Shown here: positions 22,980 through 35,058 of the stretch, piece after piece
Numbering within the stretch: position 1 is the stretch's first letter
Layout of the letters: each line of letters begins with the position of its first letter
Assembly: GCF_029784155.1 (NCBI RefSeq)
Contig: NC_073692.1
Location: forward strand, 422,964,305-423,028,304
Origin: Uranotaenia lowii
Lineage: Eukaryota > Arthropoda > Insecta > Diptera > Culicidae
Length of the DNA stretch: 64,000 bases
Direction: 5' to 3'
Made by a program: the position numbers and the translations under genes
Notes under the pieces: model-generated
Seen by the model: only the letters and a program-made list of their open reading frames with translations
Database searches by the model: none
What the model was told of the DNA's origin: nothing

Positions 22980-25566
22980 GGGGATTTTTTTTATTATCTG
23001 ACAATTTGCGCCGGGGGTCTTCAGATTTTCCCCAAAATTGAAAATTTGGTTCATTTTTGCGACTTAAAAACACATGTATTTTTTCAGATTTCTAACATTT
23101 TTATTTTTTGAGTTAGCTTCGGTTAGATTTTTTTGTAAATAAAAAATAACCATTTTTCAAAGCTACATAACTCAGTTGTTTCTCAACGGAAATTATAAAA
23201 TAGTACATCAAAATGCATTGAAATTTTATCAGCTTTCCAAATAGAATAGTTGAAAAAAAAATTAAATAATGACCTTCAACATGAAAAGTTGTAAATAAAC
23301 TTTAAATGGCGTCTAAAAATACCATCTGCACCACCGAATATTTTGCAAAAAATACCATTGTATAGCTCGATTCATGATGCAACTTTCATCTGAAGACACC
23401 AAAGTGGGCCATTAACACCTTGAAGAGTTATGAAAGAAATAATGACAATAAATCTCTATTTTTGCATCGAAAACAAACAATGGTCGAACAACTGCACTCA
23501 CATATGGAGATAGCAAGCACTTCTAACAACATGGAAACAAAAGAACTTACCAAAGCAGGAAAAAAAACACTACTTTTTCATGCTTTGTAGAGTGTTTGCA
23601 GCAAAACTGACTTTAAATTTTAACCAAAATTCTGAGTATCATATTGTTTAAGTGATATAACTAATAATGGGAATGTTGCTTTTACAACCTGGTCATATAC
23701 TATATAACTTATTAATTTTTCGATTCAAGATCATTGTGAAGCATAATCAATGCCAATAGTAGAAGGTTCAGTCCCTGTGTTTGGAGTCACTAAAAAATGT
23801 GATTAAAAAAATGAAATATAGACGTGCTGTACATAATCAAATCAAATAATCAAAGAGCTCAGTATGGCCAGCCCAGGCTGTAAAATGATGAAAATATGAT
23901 ACTTTTACCGTATTCGTTTTCTACATTAGCCCAGTTTTGAGGTTAACCATACTAGAACGAACATAACTCGTCGTAAGTGTTTTGCTACCTCGATCGCTCA
24001 CAAACGAGTCTTCAGTGTTCCTCCGTCCATTTTAAATCAAATCTAGGGAATTACGGATGCAAAACTTAGCGCATAAACTTCTAAAAATGGCAGTAAAATG
24101 TGCATAACTTGTTGTGACCTGGTGCAAAACTGGGTATAAACGAATATGTTATTAGATTTTTGGATATAACATGAAGTCAGTTAAGCTGCAACAATCTACC
24201 GCCCCTTCTTTCATAACAGTCCCATATACAAAAATAAGCAAGCGAGAACATCAGCTTTTTCTGTTTTGGAATATATTTTTAAATTGTGACCACCACTTTC
24301 AGCATAGACGAAAATCGTTTCTAGGTTGTCATAATAAATCGTTAGGCCTGAAATTTTCGAAATTGGGTTATTGGTAAAAACGAGAGCACCATTTTTATTC
24401 ATTATGGGACTGTTAATCGACCATATTTGAAACCTTTTTCGAATCTACTAGCATAACAATCCCATACAAAATATATTTTTCTCACCAAGCTAGTTTCTAA
24501 GACTTAAATTTGATCATTTTTGAACTTCAAAATGAAATTGTCAGAAAAAGAAACATACTTTTGCAAAAAAAATATCATGAATTGCACATTGTAATCTGAA
24601 TCTTCTTACGATTTTTGAATGCATCCGATAGTTTTTCGCTCAGGAAGTCATTCCTAAGAAAGTCAGACCTGCCTTCGAAAACTAGTGTGCATCATTCGAC
24701 ATCAAGTGAGTTAAAAAAATGTTTAAATGATTCAATGCAATAAACCAAAGACTATTTCGCCAATAGAAACATTGAAGAGTAACCAAATCCGTGGTATTTC
24801 ACATATGGGACTGTTATTCAGGTATATTTCATATAGGACAGCCACGAATTGATATTTTTTTTTCGAAATTTCTAGAACAAAACCTCTTTTTTTAGTCTTT
24901 TATGTTGAAGCCTTATGTTGACCTAAAATGACGAAAATTCATATGGGACTGTTATGCGAGTAAGGGCAATCTGAAAAGGACGAAAAAATAGTGTTTTTAC
25001 CAGCTTTGAAAAGTTCTTTTGTTTCCATGTTGTTAGAAGTGCTTGCTATCTCCATATGTGAGTGCAGTTGTTCGACCATTGTTTGTTTTCGATGCAAAAA
25101 TACAGATTTATTGTCATTATTTCTTTCATAACTCTTCAAGGTGTTAATGGCCCACTTTGGTGTCTTCAGATGAAAGTTGCATCATGAATCGAGCTATACA
25201 ATGGTATTTTTGCTAAATATTCGGTGGTGCAGACGGTATTTTTAGACGCCATTTAAAGTTTTTTTACAACTTTTCATGTTGAAGGTCATTATTTAATTTT
25301 TTTTCAACTATTCTATTTGGAAAGCTGATAAAATTTCAATGCATTTTGATGTACTATTTTATAATTTCCGTTGAGAAACAACTGAGTTATGTAGCTTTGA
25401 AAAATGGTATTTACAAAAAAATCTAACCGAAGCTAACTCAAAAAATAAAAATGTTAGAAATCTGAAAAAATGTGTTTTTAAGTCGCAAAAATGAACCAAA
25501 TTTTCAATTTTGGGGAAAATCTGAAGATCCCCGGCGCAAACCCGTCAGATAATAAAAAAAATCCCC
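22980..25566. mobile_element. Foldback element with ~600-bp terminal inverted repeats
   Basis: The left arm 22980-23583 and right arm 24985-25566 are inverted copies of each other, with high identity over their whole length: GGGGATTTTTTTTATTATCT at the left end, ATCCCC at the right, and shared blocks such as CATGATGCAACTTTCATCTG and GAACAACTGCACTCACATAT. TGCT at 22976-22979 and 25567-25570 may be a 4-bp target-site duplication. The ~1.4 kb centre has no coding frame with motifs, so the element is non-autonomous. The parent superfamily is not evident. Confidence 0.85.
24213..24955. repeat. Repeated ATATGGGACTGTTAT motif inside the foldback element
   Basis: Close copies occur inverted at 24213-24227 and 24453-24467 and direct at 24402-24415, 24802-24817 and 24940-24955; a further partial form lies near 24830-24842. 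They are irregularly spaced over about 740 bp of otherwise unrelated sequence. Confidence 0.7.
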
Positions 25567-25570
25567 TGCT

Positions 25571-27908
25571 CCTTTCAAGGCAATTGTCAGTATTTGCCAA
25601 ATTTCAAAATGGCCGGCTGTTATCATATTTTTTTTTCCTGAATAGGTTAAATGTCGAATAGGTTAAAGGTAGTTTAACCAGTTCCAATTAATTTCAGAAA
25701 AGTTTTAACCCCCAAGGCATTCCAGGAAAATCCCTACAATCGATTACCAACACAAAATTTATTCAATTTAAAATGTTTCCAAGGAATCGTTATCCCGAGT
25801 AATAACTTTTCCTTCACCAGTTACCCGTTTCATTCCGAATGCAGAATGCAGAAAACAAACCGAGCAGGAAAAAGCCAATGAATTCATTTGTCTCGATGAA
25901 TAGTCCAAAACCAAATCCATTTCCTCGGTCCGTTCCATACTTTGTCCAACAGCAATGATGGTCAACCTTCTTCCGACTTCCCCTTTTGGTTGGAGAATTT
26001 TTAACTGAAATAAAGGTGCACCATGATGATGATGACGATGCAGAACCTCAATCCTATTACATCTGAAACCCGATGACAGAGTCAAACTTCAAGTTGTGTT
26101 AGTGATGTGGCTAAATTTTGTGCTAAATTTCAAACTTTTAGTTTGAAACATTCAACTTAAATAAATCTCAGCTAGGAACTGAGCTTGAATTTGAAAGTAT
26201 TCAAATAATGCTATAGAGAGATTGATTGTTTTTTTAATTTTAAGAAAATTGCCAAGAAGCTTTATTTTCATGTTTTTGAAAATTTCGCATTGAAATTTGA
26301 TACAAAATATTAAAATTCAGACCGCACTATTCCCATGAACGATCACCCCTCCTCCGGTTCAAGTTTGTTTGATAAAATCACTCAAAAATGGCAAATAATC
26401 CTTCTGCAAACATATTCCTCGTGAGTGGAAAGTTGCCATATGTGTGTTTTCCACCCAAATACATGTGATGATGAGACATGTATGACACAGGCAGAAGATA
26501 GGACAGTCAGTATTATTTTTCGACGTCGACGCCGACGCCTCGGCCACGTGCTTTTGTTTGGGGGATCATACGGTGAACGGAAGGTTGAAGTGTGATTATT
26601 ATTTTGTCAACTTCACAGTTTTGGTTTCAAAGCTAGTTTTGTGCTTTTGTCCCCTTAACCTTCGTTTCGTTTCACGGAATTCAAAATCAATCCCAATACC
26701 CGGGAACTTCAATACTCGAGAAAATATGATACTTACCCCCTTCAATTTGGTTTAATTTGTTCAACAGTTTTCGGCATCCGGGGAAGGGTTACAACAGAGA
26801 GCGATCGGAACAGACAAATAGAAAACCCACACACGTGTGCGGTGTCATCGTTTCAGTCAACCTCAAAATCCGCGCCTGGAGCCAGATGAAAATTTCCATC
26901 CGGGCCATTACCAACACCCGCGCCGCGCAAACGCCTAAACATCACCCCATTACATCGAAGTGGTGCGTTAGAGTCCGTTTCCCGGAAGCAATCGAAAGGG
27001 ATAACCCCCTCGAGGCGGTGGACCTGGCTGGGCCCACATTCTAGTAACACACAGGATACACTGCCCGGCCCACCCATATCTATCATACAGATGTTTTCAA
27101 TTACATTTTCTCCCATCGCATTGGTTTGAATGGCCAGCCAGTCGATCCATTTTGCCCACCCCTTCTTGGCCTGTTTCCAATCTTCGGTTTTGCCCTACCC
27201 CTTCTTGTTTCAGAAAGTGCAGCCAGGGATGTATCACGAGAGCTGAAATCCAATTCGACTAAGAGTGTTGAACTTTGCGTTAAAGACCTACTTGAAATTA
27301 AAAGTACCGACTTCACGATAAAAATTACTGTTTTAAGCTTAAAATAGCAATTTAAAAATAATTAAGATGAGAGGTATATTATTAATTTGGAAATAAAAGG
27401 CCTCGTTTGTTCAAAAATTTCAATCGTCTCAAAGAACCCTGATAAGTCATCAGCGTGACTAATTTTTTTTCAATGTGTTTGCAAAATGACATTTTTGGTG
27501 GTAAGGTTCCTCGAAACATTGTTTTTTCCATTCTGCTGAAATAAAAACAGTCTTCACTTGATTCGATGCATTTTGCATGTGTTTGGCCTTATCCGGAGAT
27601 TAGATTGAAGAGACATCAATACGAAATATAATTCGTTTAATTCAAGTCATAGGCAACTTTGAAACAAATTATGTCTGTTTTCGGGAAGAGACTACAACTT
27701 TAAAACAACCGCGCCGAAAACTTGTCCTATCGAGTAGCCTTGAACAAGTTTAAAAATAAGAATACTGAAACGTTCAAATTGATCATGTACGGGTTTACTT
27801 TGAAGATCTCCGCTAAAAGTTTTAAAATTTTTAATTTGAGCAATGCAACGAGATTAAAATAACTGTTTTTGATAACATAACACAAAGTATTTTTTCCAAA
27901 GTCATATG
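25571..27908. other. Unique stretch with a GC-richer island, no gene recognised
   Basis: About 25760-27300 is GC-richer than its surroundings, with CATCATCGTCATCATCATGG-type triplets on the minus strand near 26020-26040 and a CG-rich patch at 26520-26545. Several frames of 60-105 codons overlap on both strands without recognisable motifs. Sharp compositional contrast suggests retained unique DNA, possibly regulatory or intronic. From 27300 on the sequence is plain A/T-rich. Confidence 0.35.
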
Positions 27909-28426
27909 GTTCATATCAGGGCCGTAAGAAGGACCGACTCAGGGGGGGGGGGGGGGTGGTTTGATGACTTATTTTTACCTATGATTTTTTGGCCAACAAC
28001 ACACAAATAAAAAAAATAAAACAAATTATGTTTGTAACTAGATGATTATTCATTTTTAAGTACTCATTAATAGTTTTTGTATGAAATCGTAACTCTAGAG
28101 AAGACACGAATGCCACAAGGATGATAAAGAGTCATTTCAAAAAAACCTTAAAAAAGTAACTTTAAAACGGTGGTCCTTAGCTTAAAGGGTGAGGTAAATT
28201 TTTATAATAAAGCCAAAATATGAAATTTGCTTTCATCGATGGTTAAAATTTTTGAATTTGTTCAAAAGTCTGGTAGATCAAAGTTATTTGATTTGAGCAT
28301 AAAATAAGTTATTTTTAGGGTAGTCTTCAATTTGTTATTAAAAAAAACTTATTCTTTACTCAAATCAAACAAGCCCGATCTTCTAAACTCTTTTACAAAT
28401 TCTAAGATTCTAATCTTTGATGAAAA

Positions 28427-29050
28427 TATTATTTATTTATTTATTTGGAGTCTTTGACCGTGAAGTCATACAGACTTAAAGTCTTAAAATTAAAAATTAA
28501 CCTAAGTAACATACAATGTATCATTTTAAAATTAAGTTAAATCACGGATCGAACGTTTAAACATCGAATTTGATACGTTAAAGTCGAACAGGTGGGAAAC
28601 TTCGTTGAAAGCATGACAGCATCGATGTAGTGGATGATTTTGGCAAAAACTCGTTCTGCTTCTTGGTAGCCAGAGAAAATTTTGATTGCGTAGTTGTCGA
28701 GCTGGAGCGTGCAAATTGAGAGAATGCAGCAGTTGCGGGCAATCAATAACGTTTGAGATGTCGTACACGAAGATCCGTTGCAAGTACGTCCTCCTTTTAC
28801 TCAAAGGCGTCAGTGACAGAAGCCACCCTCTCTATCCTTTCGATGTGAACGGATTGGTAAGGTGCCAAAACAGGTGCAGCATATTCCAGTACACTTCGTA
28901 CTAACGAGCAGAATACTGTTTTAAGAGCATAGGGGTCTTTAAAACTCAGTGTATTTCGGTGAAGAAATCCGAATAAGGCAAAGGCTTTTGCTGTGGTTGT
29001 CGAGATATGCTATGCGAACGAGAGATTTTGACCGAAAGTAACTCAGAGAT
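28427..29050 (-). pseudogene. Non-LTR retrotransposon reverse transcriptase, C-terminal fragment
   Basis: On the minus strand, TTAKAFALFGFLHRNTLSFK is followed by DPYALKTVFCSLVRSVLEYA and HIERIERV, the late RT/thumb region of jockey-like elements (consensus ..F.DPY.LK.LYCSLVRS.LEY...VW.P Y...IERIE..Q..F). After an internal deletion of roughly 100 bp and a frame change come LSKRRTYLQRIFVYDISNVI, LLHSLNLHAPARQLRN and FNEVSHLFDFNVSNSMFKR, ending at a stop at 28532. The 3' end carries an (ATAA)n tail, seen as ATTTATTTATTTATTT at 28430-28446. It is 5'-truncated, as is usual for incomplete reverse transcription, and cannot be functional. Confidence 0.85.
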
Positions 29051-29587
29051 CTTTTATCGTTGAACTTTTTCTAAGGTTTTGTTCTCTTGAATTTCTCAAC
29101 TATTTTATGTTGATTGAAAAACTCATTCAATTGAACTTTGAATCTGTTTCCAAATTTCTATACGATTTATGAAATGTACAAAAAATATGATTTAGGAATC
29201 TTACTTCTAGATTAGAACTTAATTATCCAAGCCAAGCCTTTGAGCCTCATTCATGAATATTATTTAAATTCTGTAGAGCTGGTTAATTTCATTATCTTTC
29301 ATGATTTATGATCTTTTTCTGTTGAATCTGGTTAAAATGTGAATTTCAATGATGAAACTGAATCTGAGTTTTCAATTTGGGATCGCCACCTAGAAGCTTT
29401 ATATGTTTAAATTTTGTGCTAAAATAAAGTTTAAGCATTTCGAATATGAATATAAAACAAAATTCTTCTTTTTTTATAATTTGAAATCTACTGAAAATGC
29501 ATGTGATTTTCGAGAAACATTATTAAAATTTTATATGAACTGTAAAACCGAATTTGAGCCAGGATTTCAAAGCAGCTTTCCTTTCAT

Positions 29588-29685
29588 TTTGGTCGACAAT
29601 TTTTAAATACCCGGCTTTTGCCAGGTTTTAATATAACAGGGATTTGACCGGATACGTGCTGAAAAAAATCTGAAAACCTTATTCT
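29588..29685 (-). mobile_element. Fragment of the GGTTGCCAGA TIR family
   Basis: The reverse complement reads AAGGTTTTCAGATTTTTTTC AGCACGTATCCGG...AAAACCTGGCAAAA, matching the left 90 bp of the element at 12198-12939. Only this end is present. Confidence 0.6.
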
Positions 29686-29890
29686 ATGAAGTAGTGAGAA
29701 ATTTTTGAAAACTGTAGCAGATTTTAGGCTTAGGATGGATTTTTGAGGTTTTTGCATTAGTTTTTAGTCCAGATAGTTACCCTTGAATATCTTTGCTATA
29801 TTATCATAATAAGGTTATGAATTTAAAATTTTGAGCCCTCATAGGGGGGGTTCAACCCCGAAACCCCGTTCCTACGGCCATGGTATATAT

Positions 29891-30960
29891 AATGCTTTTT
29901 AGTAGCCAATCAACGCAAATCTTTTCAAAATAGTTTTTGAAGGTCGCCAAAGTCTAAGAATAAATGCTTTTTTATCTAAATATTTGTATTATATTCAAAT
30001 GAATTTTCTAGGGCTGTTTCGGAATATTAAATGGTTCAAAGTTTTTTATCATATAAATGCAACACAAAAAATCGTAGTTTAGGTTTGATCACCGCACGTA
30101 CTTAAAATCTTTTTTGATTGATATTTTTCGGTGAGCGTAAGACGAAATGAAAATGCTGTTCTTAACGTTTTCGGCCCACTTATCTTTCGGCCATCCTCAG
30201 AAAAACTATATTTATTGAGTAAAATTAAATGATGAAATTAATTACAAACCAGATTTTTGAATTTGTTAATGCACTGTGCACTTGGAAATTGAAACTAACA
30301 ACTTTTTGCCGCGTGTTTACTCAACGGCAAAAAAAAAATCAAAAATTGTTTGTTTTATAAGCATTGTTAGTGGTGTGACTAAAGTTTGGGACTTGTTTCT
30401 TTTGTAGATATTTTACTTAAAAACCTTCATTGAATATAAAAGTCTGCTAGCAGATGAGCTAATATTTCAAACTTATTTCATGTTTCTATAGAGATTTTTT
30501 TTAAATATTTTTGAGAAAGTTGCCATCCCAACAACATGATCTGTTCTGTAATATTTTCAACAATTTCAGGACAAACGTATTAGTTTTAAAAAAAATTACT
30601 TCATTTTTTAATAGGAAATTGATGTTGAAATTATTAGGTTTACAAAGAATTGATAAATGATTTCCGAGGTAGTTTCATTTTTGAGTTCAATTTTTTTAAA
30701 ATAAAGCGCTTTTTTTGAAAAATTTTATTCTGCTCATATTAAAAAAAAGCATGGAATATTCCTATCATGGTCGTAGAAACGGGAGGGTAGAGTGGGGAGG
30801 CCCTCATGAGGGTCCAAAAAATGTCAAGCAAAATGTTCTGAAAATTTAAAATTATTCATCAAATTTTGATGAACGACTAAAAAGTGAATCATAAGTAACA
30901 ATCTCGACTCAGAAATGAGGTCAATACCTCGAAATCTTATTCCAGATTCACAATACCTAC
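29891..30960. other. AT-rich spacer
   Basis: No recognised gene. A short GC-richer patch (GGGAGGGTAGAGTGGGGAGG near 30781) has a loose inverted echo at 33970-34010 (CTACCCAACTCCACCCCCTC). It might mark an old element spanning both, but support is weak. Confidence 0.35.
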
Positions 30961-30962
30961 TA

Positions 30963-31815
30963 GGGGAACATGCCCTATTATGCGCCACCTAAGCGAATCG
31001 CTCATATTCTATGTATTCCACGTACAAATTGTGTTAAAAATGGGTGTAATCGTTGAAGAAAACTGTTTTCTACAAATTCCTATGATTTTTCATTACTCTA
31101 ATTGCTATAGTTTCTTCAAAAACATGATTTTTAAAAACCATATTCAAAGCCACAGAACAAAACTGTGTTGCGAATACGCGCCGCTGTGTATTCAATACGC
31201 GCCTAGCAGCCGAACACACCCGAGAGCAGCCGAAGTCCGAAAACACACCAATACTTACAGACACTTTGACTGAAAAGAAAATCAAAATGGACTAATAGAA
31301 ATTTAACAAAAAATGAAAAATAGATTTTTTGGGCTGAATTAACGCTCAAAATATGGTTTTAGACTTTTTGTTCATTTTCAATGAAAATTGGCCTTTTTGA
31401 AAAATTAATGCTATTTTCAGCCTACTACGATTGGCGCGTTATAAAGAGCGCATGGGCCGTGATAGAACATACCCATGAAAAGCATACCTTAGCGAGTTCA
31501 GTATGATTTTTTAGCATAAAATCATAATTTAGATTCTCCTCTATCGATGTGTCAGAAAATATTGTCTTATTCGTTTTTCTCTGCTTGATGACACCTTATT
31601 AAAAGTGTTTTAAAATTTAGATCGAAATGAAGAAAAACCTAAATTGTGAAATTATCACGACACAGGGGCATTTTAAGGAAAAATTCATACTTGCCATGAC
31701 CAATCACAGCATTTGAAACAAATTGGTAATATTTTGCAGGCTTAAAATGTGTCAGATTCTTCAAAACAATAGTGGCGCGTATTAGCCACATGGGGCGTTA
31801 TATGAACTTTTCCCC
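30963..31815. mobile_element. TAGGGGAA-ended MITE with GGCGCGTTAT motifs
   Basis: GGGGAACATGCCCTATTATG at the left and the inverted ..CGTTATATGAACTTTTCCCC at the right are flanked by TA at 30961-30962 and 31816-31817. Motifs of the form ATAACGCGCC/GGCGCGTTAT recur near 30978, 31173, 31194, 31433, 31773 and 31792. No coding potential; the 97-codon frame at 30980 lies across these motifs. Ends resemble those at 35059 and 58801. Confidence 0.75.
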
Positions 31816-31844
31816 TACAACAGTTTTTCCAAATATTTCTCCTT

Positions 31845-32028
31845 TTTTTGTTTCGACTGAAGTCGTTTTATCATCTTTATGTCATTCGCGACTTATATCA
31901 ACGATGCAGTTGGTAGACGGTCATTGAAAAACTTATCCGGCACAACTGAGATCGATGTTTACTCTTGGGCTCGAACTCACGGAACTGACTTGCTAACTAA
32001 GCCATACCACAAGCCCAAAAGGTTGTCA
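31845..32028 (-). mobile_element. tRNA-like SINE
   Basis: On the minus strand TGGCTTAGTTAGC (31992-32004) fits a pol III A box and GAGTTCGAGCCC (31967-31978) a B box. A unique body follows (AGTAAACATCGATCTCAGTT ... GTCGCGAATGACATAAAGAT ... ACTTCAGTCG), ending in an A-rich run at 31845-31853. This is the plan of a tRNA-derived SINE. The gap between the boxes is only 13 bp, shorter than in true tRNA genes, so it is not a functional tRNA. No clear target duplication was seen. Confidence 0.6.
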
Positions 32029-32029
32029 G

Positions 32030-32346
32030 ATTGCTCGAATTTTGCCCGAATGTTTTCACTTTATTTGCAAAATCAAAGTAAAATTCAAATTGCGTGATCA
32101 CAATTATATATTTTGCGTCAAAAGCAATTTATTGCGCAAATTTTTTCCAAATGAGTTTCGATGAAAAAAAAACAAATTTTCGTTTTTTTTCTTCTTGATT
32201 TTGAAAATTTTCCAAACTTAGCAGGATATTGCCCAGATCTATGGTTATCAACTTTGAAATCGAATGCTCAAATTTTTCAAGGTTTTAAAATAAAAAAGTT
32301 CGGATTTGCTCTGCTAGGAAAATTGCGGAAAAATATCTGGCAAGCT
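32030..32346. mobile_element. Short copy of the GGTTGCCAGA TIR family
   Basis: GGTTGTCAGATTGCTCG at the left and ATCTGGCAAGCTTAGG at the right are imperfect inverted repeats matching the ends at 12198-12939. The interior has the same flavour of CCCG and CCCAG motifs. It starts immediately after the SINE promoter end. Confidence 0.5.
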
Positions 32347-32349
32347 TAG

Positions 32350-35056
32350 GTTTGAATAATTTCAATTAATCAATAAATTAAAATTTGTTTCCTGTGATCG
32401 GAATGTGGAATCTGTGTCCTAATCTTAGTTTTGCATTTGATACAAAAATAATAATTTTTTTTCCATGTTTGAAACTAATTTTTCCGGAATTTGAAGAGAA
32501 AACATTAAAAATTACAAACCATGTATAGTATTTGGATTTGAAATTGTAACTCTTAATTTTTATGCAGATTTGAAACTCAAAAATGTTTCATAATGGCGAT
32601 CCAACATTGAAATATCAGAGTTTCGTAATTCAGAATTTGAATTTCGATTATTCAGTTGTTGAATTTCGAATAATTTTATTTGATATTCGTTTTTTTTTTT
32701 TTGAAAGGGTGCCGTGCGCTATTCCGATTAAGCACCCTTAAATTTCGAATAAATAATTCTTATAGAAAATCAAGTTAAAGATTCTGTTTGAAAAGACTCT
32801 TTTTGGTTCATAATAACAAGGAATTTTTATTCTGAATTATGATTCAAAATTCGATTTGTACCCAGCAAGTGAAGTGCATGTTGTAGAAATTCTGGTTCAA
32901 ATTGCAAAATTCAGATTTTGAATTTTAATTCAAAATAGCCCAAGAAAAATCACAGAACCGGTTAAAACCACTAGAAGAAATAAGGTCTAGCTTAATTTTC
33001 AAAATAACGTTCTTCGAAAAATCTAAATTAAATTTAAAATCTTTTTCACAGGATTTTAATAATGAAATAAATTATTGATGAAAAAATAACTTGTATTTAA
33101 TCTTCACGTATAGGAAGAATTGCGCTGAAAATACATTTTATTGGTTTATTGTTTAACCTTTCAAAGCTGTTGGGGTGAATATGACCTCAATCTCACATTC
33201 TTATCATCCTTGTCTTTATAACAATATTCTAATGAGCTCAGATTTTTGTGAAACCAAAAATGTTCTATGAAAATAATAAGCAGATCAACAAAAAAATTAA
33301 AATTTTAGTCAAAATATCTGTTCATTGAGGAATTAGATACAGCAAAGCAAAGCTTAAATTGGATGTCCTTTTATTCATGTTAGATTCTTTCTACCGGAAA
33401 ATCCGGGATAGCAGCCAAAATTTACATCGGACCCTATCACAAACTAAATAAACTGTCATATAAATTATTTCTTGACAATAATAAAGATCTAAGAAACATA
33501 AAAAACACCAACGCTGTTGAAAATAATGAATACTTTAAAAATAAAATTTTTTTCGTGATATTTTTTATTCAAAACCAACTACAGAAAACTTGGTAGAACA
33601 TATCTACTCGATTTTGAAATATTTAGAAACTGAAAATCTGATTTTTCGAATTAACAAGAGTTGAAAATAAATCTGACTTATTATTTTACTTTTACTCCCA
33701 AACTTATTTTTTTACTTTAATTCCTTAATAATTGATACATTTACACCACAGTTTTTCATTTAAATGAAGCCTTCATGATCCCTCATTTATTTCTAAAGGT
33801 AAAAAAAACTGTTAACTTGCAGGACTTATTTTCGAAAAAAACATAATGATTTAAAATTAATTATGATTGATTCAAAGTAAATTTAACACGAATAATGAGA
33901 TACTCTTAGTATCACATTTCTTTTCAACAATTTATATTGAAAATTATAGGGAAAATTTTGTAATCTTTATCTACCCAACTCCACCCCCTCATGAGGCAGC
34001 TCTTCACCCAGCCCTGATTTCAATCACTAGTTAATTTTTTTACTTCTTTGATTTTTGTACATACTTTTATAAATTGGCATTTACCAAACAAGGCCAAAAA
34101 GTTAAGTTTTCTGAGGTTCCTGAAGAACTTATTTTGACTAATTTGGGGAAGATGATTCTAAGAATTCAACTAGTTTTTTTCCTAGCAGTTTTTGTTTTCG
34201 AAAAAAATTATTAAAAATAGGTAAAAATTAATTTAATCAATTTGTGAACTTTTTTGCCAAAATTATGAAGATGACAAAGATTTGTAAATTGAAGGATTCA
34301 ATTCGATAATCTACTTTGTCGGAGATCACGAATCATTTTGATTCTTGAAAAAAAGTTATAGAAGCTTTCTTCTTGTTTATTTTTCCAAATTATGCAGAAT
34401 ACGGCAATTTTGACGATATTTTCAAGAAATTGAAACCGCAATTTAATGAAAGTTATTTATTAAACCATAAGTCCACTCGTTTTTTGGTCTACAACAATGG
34501 TCTAAATCAATTAAAATCTTTAATTTCAAATACACGAAGACTTTTTTCAACGATATCGAAATTGCTGTTATGGTATTTATGAACATTCCTTAAAATTTTC
34601 GAATTACATTATTTTATAGCACAATATCTCTGAATCAATAATATCTAGATAACATTTAAATCCATGATTGAATGGAGGAGACTGAGAATATTTAAAATCA
34701 GTTATTCAGATCAATTTCAAAATTTCCACATATCATATGACTAAGACAAGGGCTAATATATAAAATCTGACAAATTTATTTGAATTCAAGTCCCCAAAAT
34801 TTTTCAAAAACAGTATGAAAATATAGGCACAAAAAATTATATTCCCTAGCGCTATGTGCTACCGCCAAATATGGGATGGAATAGAAAGTTGAGAACAAAA
34901 TGAAGTTTCATGTTCCCTAAATTGTTCTCAGGAGATAAAATTCTCTTTTATGAAAACACAAAGTTTGAGCGGGTATGTGTGGGAAAAACGACCTGAAATT
35001 TTAATGTCATCTTCGGTTTTGCTTGACCCCAGACCTGTCTTTTCAATCTTTGCATG
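32350..35056. other. AT-rich stretch with no recognised feature
   Basis: About 2.7 kb of plain A/T-rich sequence, with a T run at 32690-32701. No coding motifs or terminal repeats were recognised. Confidence 0.4.
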
Positions 35057-35058
35057 TA

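Larger units (their letters stand above)
27917..29882. mobile_element. hAT-like TIR element carrying older repeats
   Basis: The left end CAGGGCCGTAAGAAGGACCG and the right end, whose reverse complement reads CATGGCCGTAGGAACGGGG, form short imperfect inverted repeats, each followed inward by a G-rich run (15 G at 27942-27956; 7 G, then TTCAACCCC, on the right). The 8-bp flanks GTTCATAT and GTATATAT agree at 6 of 8 positions, fitting an aged hAT duplication. Inside lie a reverse-transcriptase fragment (28427-29050) and a piece of the GGTTGCCAGA family (29588-29685). Both edges are decayed, so the boundary call is moderate. Confidence 0.5.

Noticed and set aside
25768..26085. 105-codon minus-strand frame with an RHHHH run
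   Set aside because: The histidines come from a small ATG/CAT triplet repeat and the rest shows no motif; overlapping frames of similar length exist.
31960..32028. Functional tRNA gene
   Set aside because: A and B boxes are only 13 bp apart and no acceptor stem or anticodon arm can be formed; a SINE head fits better.
30781..34010. Single large element between G-rich 30781 and C-rich 33970-34010 patches
   Set aside because: The inverted similarity is short and irregular, and no target duplication was found.
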